Positions 7,780-16,677 are shown, counted from the first letter of the stretch. The stretch is 39,218 nt of DNA from Bradyrhizobium vignae (GCF_004114425.1 NZ_RDQF01000065.1:1-39218), one strand, 5' to 3'. Notes: a model not told the origin generated them from the sequence alone. A program made the numbers and translations.

Positions 7780-9885
7780 GTGTCCTATTTCAGATTGCGT
7801 ATCGGTGGCCGGTTGATCGCCGGATTTGCTGCAGTCTGTGCCATCATCGCACTTTCCGTCGGCTACACCGTATTCGAAGTCGGGCGCATTTCCACGACGG
7901 TCAATCGCATGACGAATCTGCGCACGCCCGTCGCGCTGGCGAGCACCGAGCTGATCGGCAACCTCTATTCGACGCTCGCCACCTTGCGCGGCTATTTGCT
8001 CAGTGGGAATCCGCAAGGCAAGCTCGATCGCGCGTCGATGTGGAAGGAAATGGATAGGACAGTAGCCGCATTCGACGAGCAGGCGGCGCAGTTCACCAAT
8101 CCGGAGAACCGGCAGAAGTGGGAGCAGGCCAAGCTGTTGCTCGCCGAATTTCGCACGGCGCAGGACAAGGCCGAAGCGATCGCTTTCACCCCTGATGCCT
8201 ATCCCGCGACCAAGCTCATGGTCATCGAGGCCAGCCCGCGCGCAGACATGATCTTCTCCGAGATCACGAAGATGATCGATCAGGAGGAGGCACAGGAAGC
8301 GACGCCGGAACGGAAGAAATTGCTCAAGGCAATGGCCGATGCGCGGGGCAATTTTGCCGCTGCCACGGCTCAGCTCCGGATGTACCTGCTTTCGGGCGAA
8401 AAGACCGACAAGGATAAATTCGTGAGGCCATGGGAAGCCTTTGAGAAAGGCTATGCCGGAGTCAATGCGCATAAGGATCTGCTCACCGCCTCGCAGCAGG
8501 CGTCCTTCGATAGGATCGCAAAGGCGAAAAGCGAGTTCGCGCCCCTCCATGAAAGGATCTTCGCGCTTCGCGAGTCCCCGGACTGGAACGCGCCGGTTCA
8601 TCTGCTGGTGACCGAAGCCGCGCCGCGCGCCGCAAGGATTCTCGACCTGCTCGACGGACCCAAGGGCGTCGATGGCACCCGCTCGGGAGGCATCAAGTCC
8701 GATCAGAAACGGATGCTCGCCGAGGAGACGCTGGGCGTGCAGGAGAGCATCTCGCTGCTGAAGCTGGTCTTGTGGACGCTGTTGGCAGCGGGAGTCGGCC
8801 TTGGCGGGACAATCGCATTGTTCACGTCCCGCTCAATCGCCGCGCCGATCCGGGGGATGACCTTTGCCATGGGCAAGCTCGCCGGCGGCGACACCTCCAC
8901 GAACGTTCCCTGCGTGGGCCGCACCGACGAGGTCGGCGAGATGGCCAATGCGGTCCAGGTGTTCAAAGACAACATGATCGAGGCCGACCGTCTGCGTGCC
9001 GAGCAGGCACAAATGGAGGCTCGCGCTGCCGCTCAGCGCAAGGCCGACATGCACAGGCTCGCGGGTCAGTTCGAAGACGCGGTCGGCGACATCGTGAACA
9101 CGCTGTCGTCCTCGGCGACGGAGCTCGAAGCGGCGGCCCGGACCCTGAGCAAGGCAGCGGACAGCACCCAGGAGCTGTCGAGCGTCGTCTCTGCCGCCTC
9201 CGAGGAAGCCTCGACCAACGTTCAATCGGTTGCCTCCGCCACCGAAGAGATGAGCTCGTCAGTGACCGAAATCAGCCGCCAGGTGCAGGACGCCGCCAGA
9301 ATTGCCGGCGCGGCGGTGGAGCAGGCGCAGAGGACCAATGATCGGGTCAACAAGCTGTCGCAGGCGGCCACCCGCATCGGCGACGTCGTCGAACTCATCA
9401 ACACGATCGCCGGGCAGACCAATCTGCTCGCTCTGAACGCCACGATCGAAGCGGCGCGAGCCGGCGAAGCGGGGCGCGGCTTTGCTGTGGTTGCGTCCGA
9501 GGTCAAGGCGCTGGCCGAGCAGACAGCGAAGGCGACCGGAGAGATCGGTCATCAGATCGCCGACATTCAAGCCGCCACCCAGGAGTCGGTGGTCGCGATC
9601 AAGGAGATCAGCGGAACAATCGGCAGGATCTCGGAGATTTCTTCGGCGATCGCATCGGCAGTCGAAGAGCAGGGAGCGGCCACGCAGGAGATTGCCCGCA
9701 ATATCCAGCAGGCGGCGCAAGGTACCAACCAGGTCGCAGCCAACATCGGCGATGTGAAGCACGGGGCAGCGGAGACTGGTTCGGCTTCGACCCAGGTGCT
9801 TGCCTCCGCGCAAATGCTGTCGAGGGACAGCGCACGATTGCACTCCGAGGTCGAGCAGTTCCTGACCACGGTTCGCGCGGCCTGA
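7780..9885 (+). CDS. Methyl-accepting chemotaxis protein
   Basis: A 701-aa chemoreceptor. Order: first membrane helix (about 11-32), a long periplasmic helical sensor (about 33-327) with no PAS or Cache features (likely a helical-bundle, HBM-like or tandem 4HB module), second membrane helix (about 328-349), HAMP (about 350-402) and the cytoplasmic signalling hairpin. The invariant tip GQTNLLALNATIEAARAGE begins near residue 545. No CheR/CheB-tethering pentapeptide is seen at the C-terminus (ends TTVRAA). The frame is open to 7630, but the preferred start is GTG 7780, which has GGAG nine bases upstream and lies just before the basic residues leading into the first helix. No che genes are nearby. 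The ligand is unknown. Confidence 0.9.
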   Translation: MSYFRLRIGGRLIAGFAAVCAIIALSVGYTVFEVGRISTTVNRMTNLRTPVALASTELIGNLYSTLATLRGYLLSGNPQGKLDRASMWKEMDRTVAAFDEQAAQFTNPENRQKWEQAKLLLAEFRTAQDKAEAIAFTPDAYPATKLMVIEASPRADMIFSEITKMIDQEEAQEATPERKKLLKAMADARGNFAAATAQLRMYLLSGEKTDKDKFVRPWEAFEKGYAGVNAHKDLLTASQQASFDRIAKAKSEFAPLHERIFALRESPDWNAPVHLLVTEAAPRAARILDLLDGPKGVDGTRSGGIKSDQKRMLAEETLGVQESISLLKLVLWTLLAAGVGLGGTIALFTSRSIAAPIRGMTFAMGKLAGGDTSTNVPCVGRTDEVGEMANAVQVFKDNMIEADRLRAEQAQMEARAAAQRKADMHRLAGQFEDAVGDIVNTLSSSATELEAAARTLSKAADSTQELSSVVSAASEEASTNVQSVASATEEMSSSVTEISRQVQDAARIAGAAVEQAQRTNDRVNKLSQAATRIGDVVELINTIAGQTNLLALNATIEAARAGEAGRGFAVVASEVKALAEQTAKATGEIGHQIADIQAATQESVVAIKEISGTIGRISEISSAIASAVEEQGAATQEIARNIQQAAQGTNQVAANIGDVKHGAAETGSASTQVLASAQMLSRDSARLHSEVEQFLTTVRAA

Positions 9886-9928
9886 CCCGAAGAGACCAAG
9901 ACCCCGCCATGATGCATGAGGGAACGCG

Positions 9929-10234
9929 ATGGCCGATCGAAACACGCAAGAAGCGCTAGCGGGGGCGGTCGATAACGTCATCGCGTTGCCGCTTCGCCAA
10001 ACCAGCCTGGTCGCCGACATCATGAGAGACTGCGATTCGCTGCGGCAAGCCATCGTGACGATGCAGCAATGTCTCGGGGCGCTCGGCGACCTTATCCGAA
10101 ATCTCGATGACAGGCCGGAGGAGGCCGAGCGACTTCGAGCCCACATGGCCGAGCTGAACGAGCTGTTGTCTCTGCGGCTCGATCAGCTCTCGCTGACCGA
10201 ACGCCTGTTGCAGGAGATGGTTCGCCGCGGCTGA
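9929..10234 (+). CDS. Small helical protein downstream of the chemoreceptor, 101 aa
   Basis: I do not recognise a named family. The protein is almost entirely predicted helix with leucine-rich heptads (for example AELNELLSLRLDQLSLTERLL, about residues 73-93) and has one Cys pair region near DCDSLRQ and QQCLG. It starts 43 bases after the chemoreceptor stop on the same strand, with a GAGGGA ribosome binding site, so the two genes are probably co-transcribed. A coiled-coil partner of the receptor or a cytosolic adaptor is conceivable, but this is inference. Confidence 0.72.
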   Translation: MADRNTQEALAGAVDNVIALPLRQTSLVADIMRDCDSLRQAIVTMQQCLGALGDLIRNLDDRPEEAERLRAHMAELNELLSLRLDQLSLTERLLQEMVRRG

Positions 10235-10260
10235 GGCCGGTGCGCCACCGTGCACCGGCC
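10235..10260. terminator. Hairpin between convergent genes
   Basis: GGCCGGTGC (10235-10243) and GCACCGGCC (10252-10260) form a perfect 9-bp stem. The stem starts directly after the stop of the 101-aa gene and lies 11 bases from the stop of the convergent dehydrogenase gene. It probably serves both directions, though no clear T-run follows. Confidence 0.55.
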
Positions 10261-10271
10261 AGCCTTGTCAG

Positions 10272-11930
10272 TCACCCAACCGCCTTGGCGGCGGCACGGC
10301 CTGCATTGCGCCCGGAGAACAGGCAGCCGCCGAGGAAAGTGCCCTCGAGCGAGCGATAGCCATGCACGCCGCCACCACCGAAGCCGGCGGCTTCACCGAC
10401 GGCGTAGAGGCCCGGAATGACCCTGCCCTCTTCCCCAAACACGCGGGAGTCGAGATCGGTCTCGAAGCCGCCCAGCGTCTTGCGGGTGAGGATGTTGAGC
10501 TTCACCGCGATCAGCGGCCCCTGCGCGGGATCCAGGATGCGATGCGGCGAGGCGGTGCGGATCAACTTGTCTCCGATATAGCGCCGCGCATTATGGATGT
10601 TCATGATCTGCGCATCCTTGACGTAAGGATTGGCGATCTCGCGGTCGCGCGCCTCGATCTGCATTTTGATGTGCTCGAGCTTGAGCAGATCGCTGCCGGC
10701 GAGCTCGTTCATGGCCGCAACAAGGTCCTCGAGCTTGTCCCGTACGATGAAGTCGACACCACGGCTTTTGAACGCCTCCACCGGCGCTGGCGCGCCCTTG
10801 TTGGTGGCGCGGCGCAAGGTCATGCGCCAGCTCTTGCCGGTCAGGTCCGGGTTCTGCTCCGAGCCCGACAGCGCAAATTCCTTCTTGATGATGCTCTGGG
10901 TCAGAATGAACCAGGAATAATCATAACCCGTCGACATGATGTATTTGAGCTGGCCGAGCGTGTCGGAGCCCGGGAACAGCGGCGCCGGCAATCGGGTACC
11001 GGTCGCGTCGAACCACATCGACGAGGGACCCGGCAGGATGCGGATGCCGTGGCGCGGCCAGATCGGCGACCAGTTCTGGATGCCCTCGACATAGTGCCAC
11101 ATGCGGTCGCGGTTGATCAGCCGCGCGCCGGTCTTTTCGGTGATGCCGATCATGCGGCCGTCGACATGCTCGGGCACGCCAGAGATCATGAACTTCGGGG
11201 GATCGCCGAGCCGCTTCGGCCAATTCTGCCGCACCAGCTCGTGATTGCCGCCGATGCCGCCGGAGGCGACGATCACGGCCTGCGCCTTCAGCGCAAACTG
11301 GCCGACGATGTTGCGCGAGGAACTCTTTCCGCGCTCGACATCGTCTGGCGCGAGCACGGCGCCACTGACGCCATCCACGGTACCATTGGTGACGGACAGC
11401 GCATCGACGCGATGGCGGAACCTGAAAATCAACCGGCCACTCTTCGTCGCCTCACGTGCGCGGCGCTCGAACGGCTCGACGATGCCGGGCCCGGTTCCCC
11501 AGGTGACGTGAAAGCGCGGTACCGAATTGCCGTGGCCCATTGCGTCGTAGCCGCCGCGCTCGGCCCAGCCGACCACGGGGAAGATGCGGTGGCCCATCGC
11601 GCGCAGCCAGCCGCGCTTCTCGCCGGCCGCGAACGCCACATAGGCCTCGGCCCATTGGCGCGGCCAGAAATCCTCGTCGCGGTCGAAGCCGGCGGTGCCG
11701 AGCCAGTCCTGCATCGCGAGCTCAAACGAGTCCTTGATGCCGAGCCGGCGCTGCTCCGGCGAATCGACCAGGAACAATCCGCCGAACGACCAGAACGCCT
11801 GACCGCCGAGCGATTGCTCGCCTTCCTGCTCGACGACGATCACGCGCTTGCCCGCGTCGGCGATTTCGGTGGCGGCAACGAGGCCCGACAGTCCCGCGCC
11901 GACCACGATGATGTCGGTTTCTTCAGCCAT
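10272..11930 (-). CDS. FAD-binding dehydrogenase (fumarate reductase / KstD flavoprotein superfamily)
   Basis: A 552-aa flavoprotein. The N-terminal Rossmann motif is GAGLSGLVAATEIADAGKRV, ending in the ribose-binding Glu of VVEQEG. QAFWSFGGLFLVDSPEQRR follows, as in the FAD-binding dehydrogenase group related to fumarate reductase flavoproteins and 3-ketosteroid dehydrogenases. A second FAD contact is AVGEAAGFGGGGVHGYRSLEG near the C-terminus. The physiological substrate is unknown; this subgroup is annotated only as FAD-binding dehydrogenase. GGAGG nine bases before ATG 11930 supports the start. It is a single-gene unit convergent with the chemotaxis pair. Confidence 0.9.
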   Translation of the reverse strand: MAEETDIIVVGAGLSGLVAATEIADAGKRVIVVEQEGEQSLGGQAFWSFGGLFLVDSPEQRRLGIKDSFELAMQDWLGTAGFDRDEDFWPRQWAEAYVAFAAGEKRGWLRAMGHRIFPVVGWAERGGYDAMGHGNSVPRFHVTWGTGPGIVEPFERRAREATKSGRLIFRFRHRVDALSVTNGTVDGVSGAVLAPDDVERGKSSSRNIVGQFALKAQAVIVASGGIGGNHELVRQNWPKRLGDPPKFMISGVPEHVDGRMIGITEKTGARLINRDRMWHYVEGIQNWSPIWPRHGIRILPGPSSMWFDATGTRLPAPLFPGSDTLGQLKYIMSTGYDYSWFILTQSIIKKEFALSGSEQNPDLTGKSWRMTLRRATNKGAPAPVEAFKSRGVDFIVRDKLEDLVAAMNELAGSDLLKLEHIKMQIEARDREIANPYVKDAQIMNIHNARRYIGDKLIRTASPHRILDPAQGPLIAVKLNILTRKTLGGFETDLDSRVFGEEGRVIPGLYAVGEAAGFGGGGVHGYRSLEGTFLGGCLFSGRNAGRAAAKAVG

Positions 11931-12195
11931 GTGTTTCCGCCTCCATGAGTTCCCCCCTGTAATTGCCCGGATTGAAGCCAGCGGTTGTAACTGAGATCAA
12001 GGGTATGGCGCGTAAGACCTCGTTAACGTGTTCCACTTTGGGATAGAGACAGGCGGAGTGCAGCGCGGACGCAACACTGGATTTGAATTTGTTTTGCGCC
12101 GGGCGGCCTGCCTAGACAAAACCTTGGTTACAACAGACGCTAGCTGTGCATCACCACCTGACACGCAGATTCGAATACGACTGGGGCGGGGGACA

Positions 12196-12717
12196 ATGAA
12201 GTTTCTGACGGGATTGCTTGCGGCGGTTCTCTTGATCGCGGGCATGGGGGCTTCTCACGCGGTGGTTCGGATCGCTGATGACCGCGGCGGCCGAATTGGA
12301 ACCTACGTCGATAGATACCAGGATCTCAGGCAATCAGGCGAGACCGTCATCATCGACGGCCTCTGCGCTTCCGCCTGCACCATCGTCCTCGGCGCCATCC
12401 CACACAACCGGATCTGCGTGACCTCGCATGCGACGCTTGGCTTCCACGCCGCCTGGGATTTCGGCGCCAACGGCCGCGCCGTCACCAATCCTGAAGCAAC
12501 CCAGATGCTCTATGCGATGTATCCCTCGCAGGTGAGGCGCTGGATCGGCCAGCGGGGCGGGCTTACCCCACGCATGCTCTTCCTGAGGGGCAAGCAGCTC
12601 GAGGCCATGTACCGGCCCTGTTATCTGGATGCGCAGGCCTCGACGGCCAAGCCGTCGCGCCGGTCGCTCCCACAAGCGGAGCAACTCGAATCCGCTCGGG
12701 GCCAGTTCCTCCACTGA
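12196..12717 (+). CDS. Periplasmic ClpP/crotonase-like protein
   Basis: A 173-aa protein with a signal peptide (about 1-21, cleavage after ASHA). The core has GETVIIDGLCASACTIVLGAI followed by a conserved His region (TLGFHAAWD), as in COG3904-type periplasmic proteins with a ClpP/crotonase-like fold. In that comparison the Ser of CASACT would be the nucleophile and the His of GFHAAWD its partner; protease activity is not proven for the family. The start is the ATG at 12196, because the longer frame (from 12028) has no signal peptide at its N-terminus and a G-rich stretch precedes this ATG. It is apparently monocistronic. Confidence 0.78.
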   Translation: MKFLTGLLAAVLLIAGMGASHAVVRIADDRGGRIGTYVDRYQDLRQSGETVIIDGLCASACTIVLGAIPHNRICVTSHATLGFHAAWDFGANGRAVTNPEATQMLYAMYPSQVRRWIGQRGGLTPRMLFLRGKQLEAMYRPCYLDAQASTAKPSRRSLPQAEQLESARGQFLH

Positions 12718-12827
12718 TCGTCGCAGCATGACGGCGTTCCTTTGCGCCGCTGACAGCGTCTTGCCCGCAGGCGGCGCAAGGCCTATCTGAAAGCCTGGGA
12801 ACCGGGACCTTCGTCCCGATCGTTGTC

Positions 12828-13022
12828 ATGGCTCAACCATTACATCCCGCGCATCCACTATCGGACAATTCGCCCACTGCCGGCCGGATGTCATCCGTGC
12901 TGCTGTGGGCCGGCGCGGCAATCGGCGGTCTCGTCCTGATTGGCGCGCTGGCGCTCTGGTTCCACTATGGCAGCCAGGTATTCTTCGAAATGCTCAGGAC
13001 CGGCTTTGCCGCCTGCTTCTGA
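12828..13022 (+). CDS. Small single-span membrane protein upstream of SCO
   Basis: A 64-aa protein with a Pro/His-rich N-terminus (residues 1-20), one membrane helix (about 23-44) and a short C-terminal tail ending GFAACF. It ends 24 bases before the SCO gene and probably shares its transcript. The ribosome binding site is weak, and an internal ATG at 12888 is an alternative start. No named family is recognised. Its place suggests a link to copper delivery or cytochrome oxidase assembly, which is inference. Confidence 0.6.
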   Translation: MAQPLHPAHPLSDNSPTAGRMSSVLLWAGAAIGGLVLIGALALWFHYGSQVFFEMLRTGFAACF

Positions 13023-13046
13023 CCTGCGACAGGAAGTTTTTCACCC

Positions 13047-13637
13047 ATGAGCCCCGCCACCCGTCCGCTGGTGATCGCGACTGCCTTTGCCGCAAGCCTC
13101 ATTGCCGGGCTCCTGATCATGTTCTGGGCCATGGGCGGGGTCAGCAAGGTGGCGCAGCCGGCGGCGATCGGCGGCCCGTTCCAGCTGACCGACCAGAACG
13201 GCAAAGCCGTCACGGACAAGAGCCTCAAGGGCAAGCCGACCCTGATCTTCTTCGGCTACACCCATTGCCCCGACGTCTGCCCAACCTCGCTGTTCGAGAT
13301 CTCGGAAGTGCTGCGGGCGATGGGCAAGGACGCCGATAAGGTCAATGCCGTCTTCATCTCGGTCGATCCCGAGCGCGACACACCGGCGACGATGAAGGAT
13401 TATCTGTCGAGCTTCGATCCCCACCTCGAGGGGCTGTCCGGCGATCCTGCCGAGACAGCCAAGGTGATCACCTCCTACCGGGTTTATGCCAAGAAGGTCC
13501 CGTCCAAGGACGGCGACTACACCATGGACCACACTGCGCTGGTCTATCTGATGGATCGCGACGGCCGCTTCGTCTCGCCGTTCAATCTGAAGCGAACGCC
13601 GGAAGAGGCGGCAGCTGATTTGAAGCGGTATCTCTGA
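13047..13637 (+). CDS. SCO1/SenC family copper chaperone
   Basis: A 196-aa thioredoxin-fold protein anchored by one N-terminal membrane helix (about 8-29), with the domain facing the periplasm. The copper ligands of the family are present: Cys74 and Cys78 in YTHCPDVCP, and His162 in TMDHTALVYLMD. ISVDPERDTP (104-113) is also diagnostic. SCO proteins deliver copper or manage thiols for the CuA centre of cytochrome c oxidase. It sits downstream of the small membrane protein gene at 12828. No oxidase genes are in the window. Confidence 0.93.
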   Translation: MSPATRPLVIATAFAASLIAGLLIMFWAMGGVSKVAQPAAIGGPFQLTDQNGKAVTDKSLKGKPTLIFFGYTHCPDVCPTSLFEISEVLRAMGKDADKVNAVFISVDPERDTPATMKDYLSSFDPHLEGLSGDPAETAKVITSYRVYAKKVPSKDGDYTMDHTALVYLMDRDGRFVSPFNLKRTPEEAAADLKRYL

Positions 13638-13674
13638 GGGCCTGATCCAACCGCAGCTGCTTCAAGTTCGTGGA

Positions 13675-13695
13675 TGCCCGGGACAAGCCCGGGCA
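13675..13695. repeat. Palindromic repeat, GCCCGGGC family
   Basis: TGCCCGGG (13675-13682), ACAAG, CCCGGGCA (13688-13695), flanked by the same context (gtggatg and tgacgac) as the copy at 1514-1534. It lies between the SCO gene and the solute-binding protein gene. It may act as a weak terminator, but its recurrence marks it as a dispersed repeat. Confidence 0.7.
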
Positions 13696-13800
13696 TGACG
13701 ACCAAGGGACCTTTACCGAGCCCACAATCGGCACTCGCCTTCGCAGCCGAATGGTCTATAAGGCCCTCCGATCCCAACGAAATTCATTGCTTTCCGGTCG

Positions 13801-14733
13801 ATGGCTTCATCGCAACAGGCGAAATCGTTCAAATCTGCCCGTGGCTTGCTGATGGGGTTGGCCGCCGCCGCGTGCCTGCTCGCAGCCCAGCCTGCCGAGG
13901 CCCAGACGCCAGCCAAGCGGCCTCCGGCAGCGCCACAGACCCCCCCTCAGGCCGTCCCCCAAGCAGCCCCGCAGGCCGTGCCCGGCTTCTGGGACCCACG
14001 TCGGCGACCGGAGCGGCCGGACCTGTCGCGCCTGACCGTGATCCGCTTCCTGACCGAGACCGACTATCCGCCGTTCAACTTCACCGGCGCGGACGGCAAT
14101 CCGGCCGGCTTCAATGTCGATCTCGCCCGCAGCCTGTGCGAGGAGATCAAGGTCACCTGCACGGTGCAGATGCGGCGTTTCGAGACGCTGGTCGATGCGC
14201 TCACCTCCAACCGGGGCGACGCCATCATCGCCTCGATGGCGGTGAGCCCGCAGCTGCGCGCCCGCGTCGACTTCACCGATCCCTATTACCGGGTGCCGGC
14301 GCGCTTCGTCTCGCGCAAGGATGCGGTGATGCCGGAAATCCGGCCCGAATATCTCGAGGGCAAGAAGGTCGGCGTGATCGCCGGCTCCGCGCATGAGGCT
14401 TATCTCAAGGCGATGTTCACCGATGCCGAGCTGCATGCCTATCCCGGTGACGACGCGATGCGCGCAGCTTTACGCAGAGGCGAGGTCGATTTCATCTTCG
14501 GCGACGCCATCTCGCTGGCGTTCTGGATCAACGGCACCGATTCCGGCGATTGCTGTGCCTTTTCCGGCGGCCCCTTCGTCGAGAGCCGTTTCTTCGGCGA
14601 AGGCATCGGCATCGCCGTGCGCAAGGGCAACGACGTGCTGCGCCAGGCCTTGAACTGGGCGATGTTCCGCGTCTGGGAAAAAGGCCGCTACACCGATCTG
14701 TGGCTGCGGTATTTCTCGGTGAGCCCGTTCTAG
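13801..14733 (+). CDS. Periplasmic solute-binding protein, SBP_bac_3 (amino-acid type), orphan
   Basis: A 310-aa protein with a signal peptide (about 1-34, cleavage after AEA), a Pro/Ala/Gln-rich linker (about 35-75) and a family 3 solute-binding domain. The domain shows TETDYPPFNFTGADGNPAGFNVDLA, FETLVDALTSNRGDAIIASMAVS and RARVDFTDPYYRVPARFV. This architecture fits amino-acid ABC binding proteins, but also sensors that use the fold. No permease or ATPase gene adjoins it, so it may serve a remote transporter. The proline-rich linker is longer than usual. The start is ATG 13801 with a weak ribosome binding site. Confidence 0.87.
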   Translation: MASSQQAKSFKSARGLLMGLAAAACLLAAQPAEAQTPAKRPPAAPQTPPQAVPQAAPQAVPGFWDPRRRPERPDLSRLTVIRFLTETDYPPFNFTGADGNPAGFNVDLARSLCEEIKVTCTVQMRRFETLVDALTSNRGDAIIASMAVSPQLRARVDFTDPYYRVPARFVSRKDAVMPEIRPEYLEGKKVGVIAGSAHEAYLKAMFTDAELHAYPGDDAMRAALRRGEVDFIFGDAISLAFWINGTDSGDCCAFSGGPFVESRFFGEGIGIAVRKGNDVLRQALNWAMFRVWEKGRYTDLWLRYFSVSPF

Positions 14734-14753
14734 TTTCTTCGCTGATCTCTCCG

Positions 14754-14844
14754 CCGTCATTGCGAGGAGCCTTTGCGACGAAGCAAATCCAGACTGTTTT
14801 CCGCGGAAAGATTCTGGATTGCTTCGCTTCGCTCGCAATGACGG
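14754..14844. repeat. Long inverted repeat between binding protein and LysRS genes
   Basis: CCGTCATTGCGAG (14754-14766) is repeated in reverse complement at 14832-14844. The interior has further related arms (gcgacgaagcaaatccag and ctggattgcttcgcttcgc). The whole 91-bp element can fold into one long hairpin. Units of this kind (CGTCATTGCGAG ends) are widespread in Bradyrhizobium intergenic DNA. A partial related stretch is seen near 27131-27160. Confidence 0.75.
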
Positions 14845-14918
14845 TGCAAGAGGCTACACCGCCCACAAAATTGCATTCTGCCCGGAAATCGCTATTTTCC
14901 GCGGCCCGGAGGCCCCTG

Positions 14919-16562
14919 ATGTCCGTTATCGATCTTGCCGCGAACCCGAGCGACCTGCGTGCGCTCGCCGAACAGTCCAACGCCTGGCCGTTCGAGCAGG
15001 CGAAGGCCATTGTCGCGCGGCTGAAGAAAAGCCCGAAGGACGAGGTGCTGTTCGAGACCGGCTACGGCCCGTCGGGCCTGCCGCATATCGGCACGTTCGG
15101 TGAGGTCGCGCGCACCTCGATGGTGCGCCATGCCTTCCGGGTGCTGACCGAGGACAAGATCAAGACGCGCCTCTTGGCATTCTCCGACGACATGGACGGA
15201 TTTCGGAAAGTGCCCGACAACGTCCCCAACAAGGAGATGCTGGCGGAGCATCTCGGCAAGCCGCTGACGCGGGTGCCGGATCCGTTCTCCAACGAGTACC
15301 CGTCGTTCGGCGCGCACAATAACGCGCGCTTGCGCGCCTTCCTCGATCATTTCGGCTTCGACTACGAGTTCGCGAGCTCGACCGACTACTACACGTCCGG
15401 CCGCTTCGATGCGACGCTGCTGAAGATGCTCGCTGCCTACGACAAGATCATGGCGATCATCCTGCCGACGCTGGGGCCGGACCGCCGCGCGACGTACTCC
15501 CCGTTCCTGCCGATCAGCAAGACCACGGGCGTCGTGCTGCAGGTGCCGATGATCCGCCGCGACGTCGCGGCCGGCACCGTGACCTATGTCGATCCAGACA
15601 CAAACGAGGAAGTCGAGACGACCGTCACCGGCGGCAACGTCAAATGTCAGTGGAAGGCCGACTGGGCGATGCGCTGGGTCGCGCTCGGCGTCGACTATGA
15701 GATGGCCGGCAAGGATCTCATCGATTCCGTGAAGCTCTCCGGCGCCATCGCGAAGGCGCTCGGCGGCACGCCGCCCGAGGGCTTCAACTACGAGCTCTTC
15801 CTCGACGAGAAGGGCCAGAAGATCTCGAAGTCGAAGGGCAATGGCCTCACCATCGACGAATGGCTGCGCTACGCCTCGCCGGAATCGCTGTCGCTGTTCA
15901 TGTATCGCGAGCCGAAGGCGGCCAAGCGGCTGTATTTCGACGTCATCCCGCGCAATGTCGACGACTACCAGCAGTTCCTCGATGGCTTTCCGAAGCAGGA
16001 CGGCAAGCAGCAGCTCGGCAATCCGGTCTGGCACATCCACAACGGCAAGCCGCCGAAGGGCGACATGCCCGTCACCTTCCAGCTGCTGCTCACCTTGGTG
16101 TCGTCGTCGAACGCGGAGAACGCCGAGACGCTGTGGGGTTTCATCGGCCGCTATCGTCCCGGCGTGACGCCGCAGACGCATCCGAAGCTGGATGCGATGG
16201 TCGGCTATGCCATCAACTACTACCGCGACTTCGTCGCGCCGACGAAACAGTTCCGCGAACCAACCGAGACCGAGCGCGCGGCATTGCAGGATCTGCGCGA
16301 TGCGCTATCGCAATTGCCGCAGGACGCCACGGCCGAGGACATCCAGAACGTCGTCTATGAGATCGGCCGCCGCGAGCCGTTCCTCGATCAGATCAAGAAG
16401 GGCAAGGACGGCCGCCCGGGCGTCACGCTCGACTGGTTCAACATGCTCTATCAGGTGCTGCTCGGCCAGGAGAAGGGCCCGCGCTTCGGCTCCTTCGTCG
16501 CCGTGTACGGCGTGCAGAACGCGGTGAACATGATCGACGGCGCGCTGGCGCGGAGCGCGTAG
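14919..16562 (+). CDS. lysS: Lysine--tRNA ligase, class I
   Basis: A 547-aa class I lysyl-tRNA synthetase (also called LysK) of the type found in archaea and many alphaproteobacteria instead of the class II enzyme. It charges tRNA-Lys in the cytosol. The HIGH-type motif is HIGT (56-59, in GPSGLPHIGTFGEVART) and the KMSKS-type motif is KISKSKGN (301-308). The frame is open far upstream (to 14550), overlapping the preceding gene, but CGGAGG six bases before ATG 14919 sets the start. It converges on the panE-like gene and the cupin fragment, with only 13 bases between stops. Confidence 0.95.
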   Translation: MSVIDLAANPSDLRALAEQSNAWPFEQAKAIVARLKKSPKDEVLFETGYGPSGLPHIGTFGEVARTSMVRHAFRVLTEDKIKTRLLAFSDDMDGFRKVPDNVPNKEMLAEHLGKPLTRVPDPFSNEYPSFGAHNNARLRAFLDHFGFDYEFASSTDYYTSGRFDATLLKMLAAYDKIMAIILPTLGPDRRATYSPFLPISKTTGVVLQVPMIRRDVAAGTVTYVDPDTNEEVETTVTGGNVKCQWKADWAMRWVALGVDYEMAGKDLIDSVKLSGAIAKALGGTPPEGFNYELFLDEKGQKISKSKGNGLTIDEWLRYASPESLSLFMYREPKAAKRLYFDVIPRNVDDYQQFLDGFPKQDGKQQLGNPVWHIHNGKPPKGDMPVTFQLLLTLVSSSNAENAETLWGFIGRYRPGVTPQTHPKLDAMVGYAINYYRDFVAPTKQFREPTETERAALQDLRDALSQLPQDATAEDIQNVVYEIGRREPFLDQIKKGKDGRPGVTLDWFNMLYQVLLGQEKGPRFGSFVAVYGVQNAVNMIDGALARSA

Positions 16563-16575
16563 ATGCGGCCTGCCT

Positions 16576-16677
16576 CTACGGCATGATCCGGTGCATCTCG
16601 GGATAGCTCGTGAAATTGCTCTCGCTCACGTCGGCCGGATCGAATGCCGGAAGTCTCGGTTTCGATGGTGCGGTCAC
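16576..16677 (-). pseudogene. Truncated cupin-protein N-terminus, 33 codons
   Basis: A GTG overlapping the stop of the ketopantoate-reductase-like gene (GTGA overlap) opens a frame of 33 codons: TAPSKPRLPAFDPADVSES, then NFTSYPEMHRIMP and stop. The pattern PAFDPADV...TSYPE resembles the first residues of small cupin proteins. The metal-binding cupin barrel is absent, and the frame ends 13 bases from the convergent lysS stop. It is most likely the surviving 5' end of a cupin gene lost by deletion. It could still be translated as a short peptide through coupling. The homology is recognised by eye only. Confidence 0.45.

Noticed and set aside
10362..11948. Plus-strand open frame of 528 codons
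   Set aside because: It is antisense to the FAD-binding dehydrogenase, whose motifs are unmistakable; the plus frame has no family features.
12804..12817. Small hairpin GGGAC-CTTC-GTCCC as terminator or riboswitch
   Set aside because: It is only a 5-bp stem without a T-run just before the 64-aa gene; too weak to claim a function.
14892..16181. Minus-strand open frame of 429 codons
   Set aside because: It is a shadow of the class I LysRS gene, with no motifs.
14919..16562. Class I LysRS as a sign of transfer from archaea
   Set aside because: Class I LysRS is normal in many alphaproteobacteria; codon use matches the neighbours, so it is not reported as unusual.
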